From positions 2,230,001 to 2,294,000 of the forward strand of contig NZ_CP031415.1 of NCBI RefSeq assembly GCF_003367315.1: DNA of 64,000 nt, in the 5' to 3' direction. Shown here piece after piece: positions 34,990 to 46,140 of this stretch. Both the position numbers and the translations under genes were made by a program. The notes under the pieces were generated by a model. The model saw only the letters and a program-made list of their open reading frames with translations, did no database searches and was not told the origin of the DNA. Origin of the DNA: Saccharospirillum mangrovi. GTDB lineage: Bacteria > Pseudomonadota > Gammaproteobacteria > Pseudomonadales > Natronospirillaceae. Numbering within the stretch: position 1 is the first letter of the stretch; every line of letters begins with the position of its first letter.

Positions 34990-36435
34990 ATGACGCTTCA
35001 ATCCAAGCATTCGAATACCGGCCGGTTGTTAACCCCGCACAGCTTTCAACCGGCGTCAGCAACGACCCCAGTTCAAGACGCTCAGACCAAAGGTCTGACC
35101 GCAGAAGCCTTGCGTCAGCATCGCGATCTGGCCTGGGGCGCCTTTCATTGGTTCAACAGCGCCGCCTACCCGAACGCTCACCAGCAGGACCGGCAAGCGC
35201 CGGTTTACGGCTGCGATGATCGTCGCGATTTAACCGGCGGCTGGTACGACGGCCCGGATTACGGCCACTACGCAATCAGCACCGCCTGGTCGATTGCCCT
35301 GCCCTTGCTGACCTGGATGATTCGCCCACAGGCGCTGCCTGAACGCATTCAACCCATGCACAGCTACAGCCTGCATCGCCCGGCGGTGCTGGATCTGGTC
35401 GAGCCTTCATTACGATTTTTGTTGGCGATGCAGCGCGGCGACGGCGCCGTGCATCACAAGCTGTGCAGCGAACATCCGGCCGGTTTGTCCGAAGCCCCGG
35501 CTGACGATCAACGCCAGCGCTGGCTGATGCCGATCAGCACCGCCGCCACCGCCAACGCAGCCGCCGTGCTGCATCTGGCTGGCGCAGCCTTTGCCCATTC
35601 CGGTATCGCGGACGATTGGCAGCTGGCGCGCCAATGCCGTTTGGCGGCGCAACGCGCCAGTGAGTTTCTGGCGTTGCATCCGGAATCGATAACAGCGCCA
35701 ACGAGCGATGACGCTCGTTTCGGCCAAGCCTATGCCGATGCCGATGAACGCGACAATCGCCTCTGGGCTGACGTCGCCCGCAGCTGGAGCGACCCATCCG
35801 AACTGGCCGATCGGCATTTCGCCCGCCTGTGGGAACTGGCGGGCAGCGACCGCCTGGGCGACGCCCAACCCGGCTGGCAGCAACTGAATTTTCTGGCGCT
35901 GTTTAATTTTCTGGCGATGCCGCATCAGGATCGCGTACTCAAAGACGCCTTACTGACGCGCATGGAAAAGACCTTTCACGCCGAACGTGATCGCCAGTTG
36001 CAACAGCCGTTCGCGCGGTTGCAGGCCAGTCGGGATGACAACAGTTCCAAAGACAACCACTCCAAAGACAACCATTCCGAAGAAAACAATGGCACCTTGG
36101 CAACGCTCGGAACTCAACTGCTCTGGTTGCACCAACTGACCGGTCGCCGCACCTGGTACGACGCGGCGTTCGATCTCAGTGGCTGGTTTTTCGGTCACAA
36201 CCCGCACGGCAAAACCTGGACCACAGGCAATGCCGACGGCCAGGTGCAACAACCGCAGTTCGCACCGCTGATCTCGGGCGCGTTGCAGGCCGCGCCGGGT
36301 TTGTTGGCTGCTGGTGTGCAGTCCGCGCAAGCGGAATATCGGGATGAGCCACAGGCGTCGGCCAATGCGGTCCGGTTGGATGCCCAGTCGCCCTGGGCCT
36401 GTTATCTATCGTTGCTGGTGGCGGGGCCGCGCTGA
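34990..36435 (+). CDS. GH9-like glycoside hydrolase lacking the usual catalytic Glu
   Basis: A 481-residue protein with the (alpha/alpha)6 GH9 landmarks. The catalytic-base motif GGWYDGPDYGHY is present with Asp87 and Asp90, as is FGHNPHGKTWTTG near residue 400. In GH9 enzymes the C-terminal general acid is the Glu of an NEVAIDWNAP segment. Here the aligned segment reads NAVRLDAQSP, with Ala460 in place of Glu, and the conserved His-rich PHH segment is also missing. There is no signal peptide. An insertion of three five-residue repeats (SKDNH) sits near residue 353. Activity is therefore doubtful or uses another residue. A GAGG precedes the ATG. The LacI gene is convergent with it. Confidence 0.7.
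   Translation: MTLQSKHSNTGRLLTPHSFQPASATTPVQDAQTKGLTAEALRQHRDLAWGAFHWFNSAAYPNAHQQDRQAPVYGCDDRRDLTGGWYDGPDYGHYAISTAWSIALPLLTWMIRPQALPERIQPMHSYSLHRPAVLDLVEPSLRFLLAMQRGDGAVHHKLCSEHPAGLSEAPADDQRQRWLMPISTAATANAAAVLHLAGAAFAHSGIADDWQLARQCRLAAQRASEFLALHPESITAPTSDDARFGQAYADADERDNRLWADVARSWSDPSELADRHFARLWELAGSDRLGDAQPGWQQLNFLALFNFLAMPHQDRVLKDALLTRMEKTFHAERDRQLQQPFARLQASRDDNSSKDNHSKDNHSEENNGTLATLGTQLLWLHQLTGRRTWYDAAFDLSGWFFGHNPHGKTWTTGNADGQVQQPQFAPLISGALQAAPGLLAAGVQSAQAEYRDEPQASANAVRLDAQSPWACYLSLLVAGPR
36046..36090 (+). repeat. 15-bp tandem repeats inside the GH9-like gene
   Basis: Three in-frame 15-base units (36046-36060, 36061-36075, 36076-36090; the first two differ by one base, the third is degenerate) encode SKDNH, SKDNH and SEENN. 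They form a hydrophilic loop and are probably variable by slippage. Confidence 0.75.
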
Positions 36436-36447
36436 CAACGCCATAGT

Positions 36448-37473
36448 TCAGGCGGCGGTCGGAGACGGCTGCGGTGCCAGATCGGCGGTGGAACCGCGCT
36501 CAATCAAGGTTGGCAGAAAACGGTTGTGAATCTCGCAATCAATGCCTTCGCCCAGCTTTAACGCCAACCGACCCGCCTCGCTGCCAAATTCCGCCACCGG
36601 CACGCGCACCGTCGTCAATGGCGGTTCCAGATAGCCGGCCATCAACACATCGTCGTAGCCCACCAGGCTGACATCTCCGGGAATATTCAGGCCGCGTTGT
36701 TTGAACCCGTTGATGGCACCAATCGCCATCAAGTCGTTACCAACCACCACCGCGCTGAACGCAACCTGGCGTGCCAGCAATGCAGCGACGGCCACTTCAC
36801 CGCCCGGCTCCAGGAAATCGCCTTCGACCACCAATTGCTCGTCGTAATCCAGACCGACACTGTCAAGCGCACGCCGATAACCCGCCAGACGTGCGCGCGC
36901 ATCCGCCTTGTACAGCGGCCCGGTCACGCAGGCGATGCGCCGGTGTCCACGTTCAAGCAAATGCCGCGTTGCCAGAAAACCGCCGGCTTCGTTGTCCAGA
37001 TAAACACACTGCTCGGCCAGGTCCGGCACCAGCCGGTTGACCAGAATGATGGGTGTGGATTGCCGTTGAGACAGTTCGACAATTTCCGCATCGGGCATTA
37101 AATCGAGATGCAGAATCAGCGCATCGCAGCGTCGCTTGAGCAGAAATTGCACCGCGTCGCGTTCTTCATCGAGGGTGCTGTGGCCGCTGGTGATGATGAG
37201 ATGTTTGCCGGCATCGCGGACCACCTGTTCGGCGTATTGCATCATCTCGCCAAAGAACGGACCGGACAGATCGCCCACCACCATGCCAATGGTTTCGGAC
37301 TTGTTCGTCGCCAGACTGCGCGCAAAGGAATTCGGCTGATAGCCCAACTCGGCCATGGCTTCGAGCACGCGCTGACGCGTTGCCTCGGCCACCCATTTAT
37401 TGCCATTGACCACACGCGACACCGTTGCCACCGACACCTGTGCGTGTTTGGACACTTCCCGAATGGTGGCCAT
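36448..37473 (-). CDS. LacI family transcriptional regulator
   Basis: A 341-residue repressor with an N-terminal LacI helix-turn-helix (TIREVSKHAQVSVATVSRVV, residues 3-22), the hinge region around residue 50, and a periplasmic-binding-protein-like sugar sensor domain (about 60-330). It is convergent with the GH9-like gene, 12 bases away. The LacI-type operator between GH9 and GH1 is the obvious target. The inducer is probably a beta-glucoside or its breakdown product (inference). Confidence 0.92.
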   Translation of the reverse strand: MATIREVSKHAQVSVATVSRVVNGNKWVAEATRQRVLEAMAELGYQPNSFARSLATNKSETIGMVVGDLSGPFFGEMMQYAEQVVRDAGKHLIITSGHSTLDEERDAVQFLLKRRCDALILHLDLMPDAEIVELSQRQSTPIILVNRLVPDLAEQCVYLDNEAGGFLATRHLLERGHRRIACVTGPLYKADARARLAGYRRALDSVGLDYDEQLVVEGDFLEPGGEVAVAALLARQVAFSAVVVGNDLMAIGAINGFKQRGLNIPGDVSLVGYDDVLMAGYLEPPLTTVRVPVAEFGSEAGRLALKLGEGIDCEIHNRFLPTLIERGSTADLAPQPSPTAA

Positions 37474-37594
37474 GAATTCGCTTTCCTCTCATCAAAACGC
37501 GCGGCTGAACCGTCGGCAAGCCTACACCAGCCGGGCGCGGCTTTCAGCCGCCAACGGCTGGGAGTCTGCGTTCAAACAAGCGAAAAGTGGCGTT

Positions 37595-38200
37595 TCAGGT
37601 GATCTGATAGCGACCGGGTTTATGGTTCAAAGCAATCACCACATTCAGCGCCAGCGCACCGAGGATCGACAGCGCCAACACCGGCAACGGCACCAGAAAG
37701 AAACCCACACAGACAATGGCAACATCGACGCCCATCTGAAGCCGACCGGCACTCAGGCCGAATCGTTCCTGCACGTACAACGCCAGAATGCCCACGCCGC
37801 CCAGGCTGGAACGATGACGGAAAAACACCAGCATGCCAGTGCCGATCAGAAAGCCGCCCATGATGGCCGCGAAGATAGCGTTGACGCGGCCCAGCTCAAT
37901 CACCAGCGACAGGTTATCGGCCAGCAACGACACCGCCGCGACCGAGACAAACGTATTGAGCGTAAACCGCCCGCCCATGCGGCTGTACGCCAGCCAGTAA
38001 AACGGCAGGTTAATAACGAAAAACACCTGACCAAAACTGAACGGCAGCACCTTGGTCAACACCAGCGCCAGGCCCGCCGTGCCGCCGGTCAGAAAGCCCT
38101 GATGCTTGAACAGCAACAAACCGAGCGACACAAACAAAGCGCCGGCAACCAGCGCCAGCGCATCTTCGGGAACGGAATGAGTGGTGGTGGCAGTTTTCAC
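37595..38200 (-). CDS. YitT family (DUF161) membrane protein
   Basis: A protein of about 201 residues with five transmembrane helices and the YitT signature GALFVSLGLLLFKHQGFLTGGTAGLAL. The open frame extends upstream into the neighbouring BNR gene. The likely start is GTG at 38200, preceded by GGAG at eight bases and giving VKTATTTHSVPEDAL. Function of the family is unknown. The C-terminal DUF2179 domain of longer YitT proteins is absent. Confidence 0.82.
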   Translation of the reverse strand: MKTATTTHSVPEDALALVAGALFVSLGLLLFKHQGFLTGGTAGLALVLTKVLPFSFGQVFFVINLPFYWLAYSRMGGRFTLNTFVSVAAVSLLADNLSLVIELGRVNAIFAAIMGGFLIGTGMLVFFRHRSSLGGVGILALYVQERFGLSAGRLQMGVDVAIVCVGFFLVPLPVLALSILGALALNVVIALNHKPGRYQIT

Positions 38201-38319
38201 AAACAGCGCTCCGTAAATGAAAGGGGCGCATCTTACCAGCGCGCTGGCCGCCGTGAAGTAAAGGGCGGTCAGCTCAGTGGCAAGTCTGGTTTCCGCTCGG
38301 CAAGCAAAACGAACAGGAC

Positions 38320-39405
38320 TCAGGCGTTGATCAGACTGACCCCATACACCGGCGGCAAAGTATGGCTGAGCAATTGCCAGCTGGTACCGCCGTCCCGGCT
38401 GCACCAGGCGTTGCCGGTCGTGGTGCCAAACGCCAGAGTATTGCCGGTGCGATCGACCGCCAGGCCGTGCCGATACACCAGATCGAAACTGCCGCCTTGT
38501 GGCAAACCCTGGCGCTGCGCCTGAAAGGTTTTGCCGCCGTCTTCGCTGCGCGTCACCAACAACGCCTGATCCACCGGAAAGCGGTATTGGTCTTTTACGC
38601 CCGGCACAAACCAGGCGGTTTCCGGACGCTTCGGATGCACCGCGACGGCAAAGCCGAAAGCGCTCGGATCCGGCGTGCATTCGCGGAAGGTTTCGGCGCC
38701 GTCGGACGACACAAAAACGCCGTTGTGATGCTGCACCCAAACCCAGTCCGGGTTCGATGGCGCGGCCATCAAGCGGTGTACATCCTGATTGACCAGATCG
38801 AACTGCATGTCTTCGGGCATGTATTCGGCCCGCAATCCCTTACCGACCTGCCGCCAATGGTTGCCGGCGTCTTCACTTTTCCACACGCCGCCGCTGGAAA
38901 TGGCGACAGTCAAGCTGTCGGAATCTTCCGGATGAATGGCGATGGAGTGCAGGCCGGGGTTATCGAAGCCGCCGCCGAACCAGTTTTTGCGCGCCGGTAC
39001 ATTCCACAACGCCTGATTCAACGACCAGCTGTCACCGCCGTCGTCGCTGCGAAACAAGCCGCCGGGAATGGTGCCCGCCCAAAGTCGGCCGGGAATTTGC
39101 GGATCGGGTTCCAGGCACCAGATTTGTTCCAGTGCCCAGGGGTTTTTATCGTCCGGGTCGTCCGGTTTTTCCGGAAACACCGGCACCGCCACTTCCTGCC
39201 AGTTGGCGCCCAGGTCGGTCGAGCGATGCAGTTTCGAACCAAAATGACCCAGCGCCAAAGCGCACCACCAGGTGCCGTCTGGCCCAACGGCCGCGGCCGA
39301 TACCGGCTCGCCGAGAAAATGCGTTTGAGCGTAGTCAAAGCCGTGATCACCAGCCCGCATTTCCACCAGGCCTTTGCGCGTCCAGAACAGAATCCGATCC
39401 ACCAT
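38320..39405 (-). CDS. BNR/sialidase-like beta-propeller protein
   Basis: A 361-residue soluble protein with six Asp-box (SxDxGxxW) motifs: STDLGANW, SDDGGDSW, SEDAGNHW, SSDGAETF, SEDGGKTF and SRDGGTSW. They are evenly spread, as expected of a six-bladed propeller of the sialidase/BNR type. The catalytic Arg triad of true sialidases is not evident and there is no signal peptide, so it is probably a cytoplasmic propeller of unknown function. The ATG at 39405 follows GGAGG. It is the last gene of a tight VanZ-MgsA-MoaD-BNR unit. Confidence 0.8.
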   Translation of the reverse strand: MVDRILFWTRKGLVEMRAGDHGFDYAQTHFLGEPVSAAAVGPDGTWWCALALGHFGSKLHRSTDLGANWQEVAVPVFPEKPDDPDDKNPWALEQIWCLEPDPQIPGRLWAGTIPGGLFRSDDGGDSWSLNQALWNVPARKNWFGGGFDNPGLHSIAIHPEDSDSLTVAISSGGVWKSEDAGNHWRQVGKGLRAEYMPEDMQFDLVNQDVHRLMAAPSNPDWVWVQHHNGVFVSSDGAETFRECTPDPSAFGFAVAVHPKRPETAWFVPGVKDQYRFPVDQALLVTRSEDGGKTFQAQRQGLPQGGSFDLVYRHGLAVDRTGNTLAFGTTTGNAWCSRDGGTSWQLLSHTLPPVYGVSLINA

Positions 39406-39422
39406 CCGTTGCCTCCAGGTTA

Positions 39423-39692
39423 TCAACCGCCAGAGAGTGCTTGCATGATGTGCAGGCGACTGCCCGCTGCCAGCACCTGTTGATGCGGCATGGCGCCTTG
39501 CACCAGTTGTTGATCGATAGCGAGCATGACGTGCTTGCGCAACTCGCCCTGATCATCGAGCAGATAGCCCGCCAGTGGCGGGTATCGTTCAAACACCTGC
39601 GCCAGCACCGCATCCAGCGTGCCCGGCGCCACATCCAACGCATCGCAGCGGATATGACGTTGCAAATTCTCGGTGAAGCTGACCTTGATCAT
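39423..39692 (-). CDS. MoaD/ThiS family small sulfur-carrier-like protein
   Basis: An 89-residue beta-grasp protein ending in Gly-Gly, the tail that MoaD, ThiS and ubiquitin-like proteins use for adenylation and thiocarboxylation. It begins MIKVSFTENLQRHI and keeps the central HVMLAIDQQLVQG segment. No E1-like (MoeB/ThiF) or molybdopterin gene adjoins it. It lies 15 bases after mgsA and 17 bases before the BNR gene. The ATG is preceded by GGAGG. Its partner protein is probably encoded elsewhere, or it may act with the BNR protein. Confidence 0.85.
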   Translation of the reverse strand: MIKVSFTENLQRHIRCDALDVAPGTLDAVLAQVFERYPPLAGYLLDDQGELRKHVMLAIDQQLVQGAMPHQQVLAAGSRLHIMQALSGG

Positions 39693-39707
39693 GGCCGCCC
39701 TCCCGGC

Positions 39708-40154
39708 TCAACCCGCCGGTGTAACCCGCTGGGTGTAGATGGAAAAATCCGGTTTGTTCGGCTGGTAATCGCCATACAGCAACGGCGACTGAATCATGAA
39801 ATCGGCGCTGGCCTGATTGCACGCCACCGGAATGTTGTACAGCGCCGCAATGCGCAGCAGCGCTTTGATGTCCGGATCGTGCGGTTGCGGTTCCAGCGGG
39901 TCCCAGAAAAAGATCAGCAGATCGATTTCGCCTTCGGCAATCTTGGCACCAATTTGCTGGTCGCCACCGAGCGGGCCGCTCAGTAACTTGGTCACCGACC
40001 GATTCAACCCCTGCTCAATCAACTTACCCGTGGTGCCGGTTGCGTAAATGCCCAACGGCTCCAGCAAGGCGCTGTTGGTTTGTGCCCAGGCCACCAATTC
40101 CCGTTTTTTATTGTCGTGCGCCACCAGGGCTACATTGCGATCTGTCTTGCTCAT
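39708..40154 (-). CDS. mgsA: Methylglyoxal synthase
   Basis: A 148-residue enzyme that converts dihydroxyacetone phosphate to methylglyoxal and phosphate, a bypass of lower glycolysis. Family motifs are present: VAHDNKK (Asp14), YATGTTGKLI, SGPLGGDQQIGA (catalytic Asp65), FFWDPLEPQPHDPD (His92, Asp95) and IPVACNQASADF. Length is normal. Its ATG overlaps the VanZ stop codon (ATGA), and the MoaD-like gene follows after 15 bases. Confidence 0.96.
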   Translation of the reverse strand: MSKTDRNVALVAHDNKKRELVAWAQTNSALLEPLGIYATGTTGKLIEQGLNRSVTKLLSGPLGGDQQIGAKIAEGEIDLLIFFWDPLEPQPHDPDIKALLRIAALYNIPVACNQASADFMIQSPLLYGDYQPNKPDFSIYTQRVTPAG

Positions 40155-40504
40155 TCGGGCCTCCGGGCGCCTGTTCGCGGTAATGCCCGCATCTTATACC
40201 ACAGCGACAACAGCACAACGGCGAGCGCCAGACCGGCCAGATTGGCGAACCCATCGGCGATGCTGAACAGCCGATACCCGGTCAGCCCCTGCGCCACTTC
40301 AATCAACCAACTGTAGCCCCACAGCAGCGGCCAGACGCGCCAGCGTCGCGGCCAACTCAGGCCGCCCAGCAACCCGATCAACCCCCAACCGAGCAGATGA
40401 TTCACCTTATCGTTCGGCGACACCGCCGGCTGCTCAATCGGCAACAACGACAACACCGTGATCGCCAGCAACGCGACCCCAAAACCCACTCGAACCATGC
40501 GCAT
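40151..40504 (-). CDS. VanZ family membrane protein
   Basis: A 117-residue protein with four hydrophobic helices, matching short VanZ-like proteins (PF04892): NDKVNHLLGWGLIGLL in the first half and GYSWLIEVAQGLTGYR with an acidic residue in helix three. It heads a four-gene unit and overlaps mgsA by four bases. Function is unknown; teicoplanin resistance is known only for the VanZ of the Van cluster. Confidence 0.85.
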   Translation of the reverse strand: MRMVRVGFGVALLAITVLSLLPIEQPAVSPNDKVNHLLGWGLIGLLGGLSWPRRWRVWPLLWGYSWLIEVAQGLTGYRLFSIADGFANLAGLALAVVLLSLWYKMRALPRTGARRPE

Positions 40505-40632
40505 CGCAATGCCCCTTGCACTGAATTTGACGCCGCCACTCTAAGGCATGTCTACGGCATGGCCCAATCGGGACAAAGCGCATGGCTTGTCTTATGCTGC
40601 CCCCTGGTCGATCCAGGGAGTTTGATTTCGAC

Positions 40633-42876
40633 ATGCGGTTTGCATTCACACGTTGGCTGTCTCGCCATGGGTTGCGTTGGGCGGCTTTGTCGCTGGGGTT
40701 TTTGATCACCTTATCGCTGGCCGGCTATCACCTCTTTGTCGCCCGTTACGATCAGACTTCCTTTATCCAACGGCTCGACTACCTGTTTTACGACTGGCGC
40801 TTCCAACTGCTCGACAGCGGTGAACGCTTCCCCCGTGCGGACGACAACATCGTCATCGTCGACATCGACGAAGCCAGCCTGAAAACCGAAGGCCGCTGGC
40901 CCTGGCCGCGCGACAAGGTAGCAACGCTGGTTAACCAACTAGCCGAAGCTGGCGCCGTCGTAGTTGGCATCGATATTCTGATGTCCGAACCGCAGCTCAA
41001 CCCCACCCGACAACTGCAACAACAAGCGCTGGCCGACGGCAACGCCGACCTCGCCGAATCGCTGACGCCGTTTTTACCGCTCACCGAATACGACCAGATT
41101 CTGGCCGACAGCTTCGCCAACATCGACGTCGTACTGCCGTTTCTGTTTCAGGCCGACGACAGCCTGCGCATCGGCCAACTGCCCGCCCCCGTCTACGAAT
41201 TAACCGACGACGAAGCCGAGCGATTATTGGTCGTGGAAGCCGAAGGTTACGCCGGGGCGGTTGATCGCTTGCAACAGGCGGCCGTCACCGCCGGCTCCAT
41301 CGTGCCGACCATCGACGGCGACGGCACGCTGCGTTCAGCGCCGTTATTCACCCGCTACGAAGACGGACTCTACCCATCGCTGGCGTTAGCCATGGGGCTG
41401 ACTTATTACTTTTTGGACGGCATCGAGCTCGATGTCGTGCCGTTCAATGCCCGCCTCGACGTCATCGACCGGCTGCATTTCGCCGACAAAACCCTGCGCG
41501 TCGACGCCGGCCGGGTGCTGGTTCCGTACCTTGGGCCGCAAGGCCAGTTTCCGTATGTGTCGGCCACCGATGTGATTCGCGGCCAGGCCGACCCCGACGT
41601 ATTCGCCAATGCCTTGGTATTGATCGGCACCTCATCGGTAGGCCTGGCCGATTTGCGCACCACGCCCGTTGGCACTCAATTCCCCGGTGTGGAAGTGCAC
41701 GCCAATCTGCTCAACGGCCTGCTTGCCGGCAACTTCCCCTACACACCCGATTACGGCCACACCATGACGGCGGTGTTGCTGCTGATTCTGGGTGCGTTTT
41801 TTACCTTGGTATCGAATCGACTGGGGCCGCTGGCATTGGCATCGGCCACGCTGTTGTTGTTGGCGGCTCTGGTGTCGATCAATTTTTATTTATGGCTGAG
41901 TCAGCAAATGGCCCTGCCGTTGGCAAGCAGCGTGTTACTCACCGCCGCTTTGGGTACGCTGCATTTATTGGAAGGGTTTTTAAGCGAGCGGCGGCACAAA
42001 CAACAGGTCACCAATGTGTTCGGCCAGTACGTGCCCAAAGCGCACATTGAACGCATGTTATCGAACCCGGATGCCTACGGATTCGAAGGCGAAAACCGCG
42101 ACATGACCGTACTGTTTTCCGACGTGCGCTCCTTCACCACCATTTCCGAAAAACTCAGTGCGACGCAGTTAAAAGATTTGCTGAACCGCTATTTCACTCC
42201 GATCACCGAAGTCATTTTCAACCACCAGGGCACCATCGATAAATACGTCGGCGACATGGTGATGGCGTTCTGGGGCGCGCCCTTGGAAGACCCGGAACAC
42301 CCACGCCACGCACTGGAAGCCGCAGTAGCGATGATCGCCACCACCGAAGCGTTAAACCCGGAATTACAAGCGCTCGGTTACCCGGAAATTCAGGTGGGCA
42401 TCGGTTTGAATACCGGCCCGATGAACGTCGGCGACATGGGCTCAACTTACCGCCGCGCCTACACCGTGCTCGGCGATGCCGTGAACCTCGGCTCGCGTCT
42501 GGAAAGTCTCACCAAATTTTACGGCGTGAAAATTCTGATCGGCCCGCAAACCAGAGCCGCCATTAACGACTGGGCCTTTCGACCGATCGATCGCATTCGC
42601 GTGAAAGGCAAAACCGAACCTGTGGCGGTATTCGAACCCTGGGGAAAATTGAGCGATCTCAGCCAGCAACAACGCGTCGAACTCGACGCTTTGGATGCGG
42701 CTTATCAACTCTATCTGCAACAGCAGTGGTCAGCCGCCAAAGAAGCGTTTTCACAACTGAAAACGAACAGCCGCCGCGCCAAATTGTATGACGTCTATCT
42801 CGAACGCATCGAAATCCTCGAACAGGAAATCCTGCCCGAGGATTGGGACGGCAGTTTTACGCACACCAGTAAATAA
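40633..42876 (+). CDS. CHASE2 domain adenylate/guanylate cyclase
   Basis: A 747-residue membrane protein that makes a cyclic nucleotide in response to an extracytoplasmic signal. After an N-terminal helix (residues 11-33) comes a periplasmic CHASE2 domain (about 40-370), then three closely spaced helices (about 375-455) and a class III cyclase domain (about 485-680). Metal-binding Asp residues are in FSDVRSF and KYVGDMVMAF. The IDKYVGD and VLGDAVNLGSR motifs fit ATP as substrate. The ATG at 40633 follows AGGGAG. It is a single-gene unit. Confidence 0.92.
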   Translation: MRFAFTRWLSRHGLRWAALSLGFLITLSLAGYHLFVARYDQTSFIQRLDYLFYDWRFQLLDSGERFPRADDNIVIVDIDEASLKTEGRWPWPRDKVATLVNQLAEAGAVVVGIDILMSEPQLNPTRQLQQQALADGNADLAESLTPFLPLTEYDQILADSFANIDVVLPFLFQADDSLRIGQLPAPVYELTDDEAERLLVVEAEGYAGAVDRLQQAAVTAGSIVPTIDGDGTLRSAPLFTRYEDGLYPSLALAMGLTYYFLDGIELDVVPFNARLDVIDRLHFADKTLRVDAGRVLVPYLGPQGQFPYVSATDVIRGQADPDVFANALVLIGTSSVGLADLRTTPVGTQFPGVEVHANLLNGLLAGNFPYTPDYGHTMTAVLLLILGAFFTLVSNRLGPLALASATLLLLAALVSINFYLWLSQQMALPLASSVLLTAALGTLHLLEGFLSERRHKQQVTNVFGQYVPKAHIERMLSNPDAYGFEGENRDMTVLFSDVRSFTTISEKLSATQLKDLLNRYFTPITEVIFNHQGTIDKYVGDMVMAFWGAPLEDPEHPRHALEAAVAMIATTEALNPELQALGYPEIQVGIGLNTGPMNVGDMGSTYRRAYTVLGDAVNLGSRLESLTKFYGVKILIGPQTRAAINDWAFRPIDRIRVKGKTEPVAVFEPWGKLSDLSQQQRVELDALDAAYQLYLQQQWSAAKEAFSQLKTNSRRAKLYDVYLERIEILEQEILPEDWDGSFTHTSK

Positions 42877-42886
42877 ACAGTCCAAC

Positions 42887-43582
42887 TCAGTCAGCCAGAA
42901 CAAAGGCCACCGCCGCCTCAGCATGAATGGCAGTGGTATCGACCAACGGCACAGCGGTGTCGCTCTGGCTGACCAACATGCCGATTTCGGTGCACCCTAA
43001 AATGACGGCTTCGGCACCGTCGCGCGCCAGCGCTTCGATGATTCGGATATACGCATCACGAGAAGCAGCGCGAATATCACCCAAGCACAACTGCTGATAA
43101 ATCACCTCGTGCACCAAAGCGCGGTCGGCGTCGTTGGGAACCACAACGTCCAACCCGAAGCGTTCCGCGAGTCGGCCTTTATAAAACGCCTGTTCCATCG
43201 TAAAAGCCGTACCGAGCAAGCCGACGCGTTTCACACCCTGGTCCAGTAATACTTGCGCGGTGGCGTCGGCGATGTGGATCAGCGGGATGTCCAGCGCCGC
43301 CTCAATCTGCGGCGCGACCTTGTGCATGGTGTTGGTACAAATCAGCAAGGCATCCGCGCCGGCGCTTTGAACCTTGAGCGCGGCTTCGCTTAACAGCTGC
43401 GCCGTTGCATCCCAATCGCCGGCATGTTGCAGCTGTTCGATGGGTGCAAAATCGACGCTGTACAGCGCAATCTGCGCTGAATGCAGGCCACCCAGTTGCG
43501 CTTTCACGCCTTCGTTGATGGCACGGTAATAACCGGCCGTGCTCTCCCAACTCATGCCACCCAACAGACCGATGGTTTTCAT
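42887..43582 (-). CDS. Aspartate/glutamate racemase family protein
   Basis: A 231-residue cofactor-independent racemase of the aspartate/glutamate racemase superfamily (RacX/YgeA type). It has the two catalytic cysteines in LLICTNTMHKVAP and VILGCTEIGML and the N-terminal MKTIGLLGGMSWEST signature. The upstream-open frame is ignored because the ATG at 43582 fits the family. Its substrate is probably an acidic or broad-range amino acid. It is convergent with the cyclase gene and is separated from katG upstream by a terminator. Confidence 0.92.
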   Translation of the reverse strand: MKTIGLLGGMSWESTAGYYRAINEGVKAQLGGLHSAQIALYSVDFAPIEQLQHAGDWDATAQLLSEAALKVQSAGADALLICTNTMHKVAPQIEAALDIPLIHIADATAQVLLDQGVKRVGLLGTAFTMEQAFYKGRLAERFGLDVVVPNDADRALVHEVIYQQLCLGDIRAASRDAYIRIIEALARDGAEAVILGCTEIGMLVSQSDTAVPLVDTTAIHAEAAVAFVLAD

Positions 43583-43626
43583 AGCGGTGCCTTTTTGTAT
43601 CCCAAAGAGTGCACCACAGTCTGCAT

Positions 43627-43665
43627 AAAAAAACGGCACACTGACAGAGCAGCGTGCCGTTTTTT
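43627..43665 (-). terminator. Terminator downstream of katG
   Basis: ACGGCAC (43633-43639) pairs with GTGCCGT (43654-43660) and is flanked by seven A and six T. It ends minus-strand katG transcripts before the racemase gene. Confidence 0.9.
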
Positions 43666-43685
43666 GGCCCAACGTTCAGGCGTGT

Positions 43686-45887
<2,202 letters not shown>

Positions 45888-46140
45888 TCACAAATACAGC
45901 TCTGCCGTGCGGTTATAGGTATAGTCGCTTCGGCCTAAATTGCTCCAATTTATCATTATTAAGAGATCGATAGCTTCAGACTTAATCGAGACGAGTACCC
46001 GTATTCAAGCGGCTTAGGCAGCGGTGGGAGTTGAATTGACCGGTTAAATGCCATCGCACCGCCACCGGCGCTAACAACCCAGGGTCATAAAAACGGGATG
46101 GGGAAACGAAAGATCGTCTATGCAGGTTGCGATTACAGAG

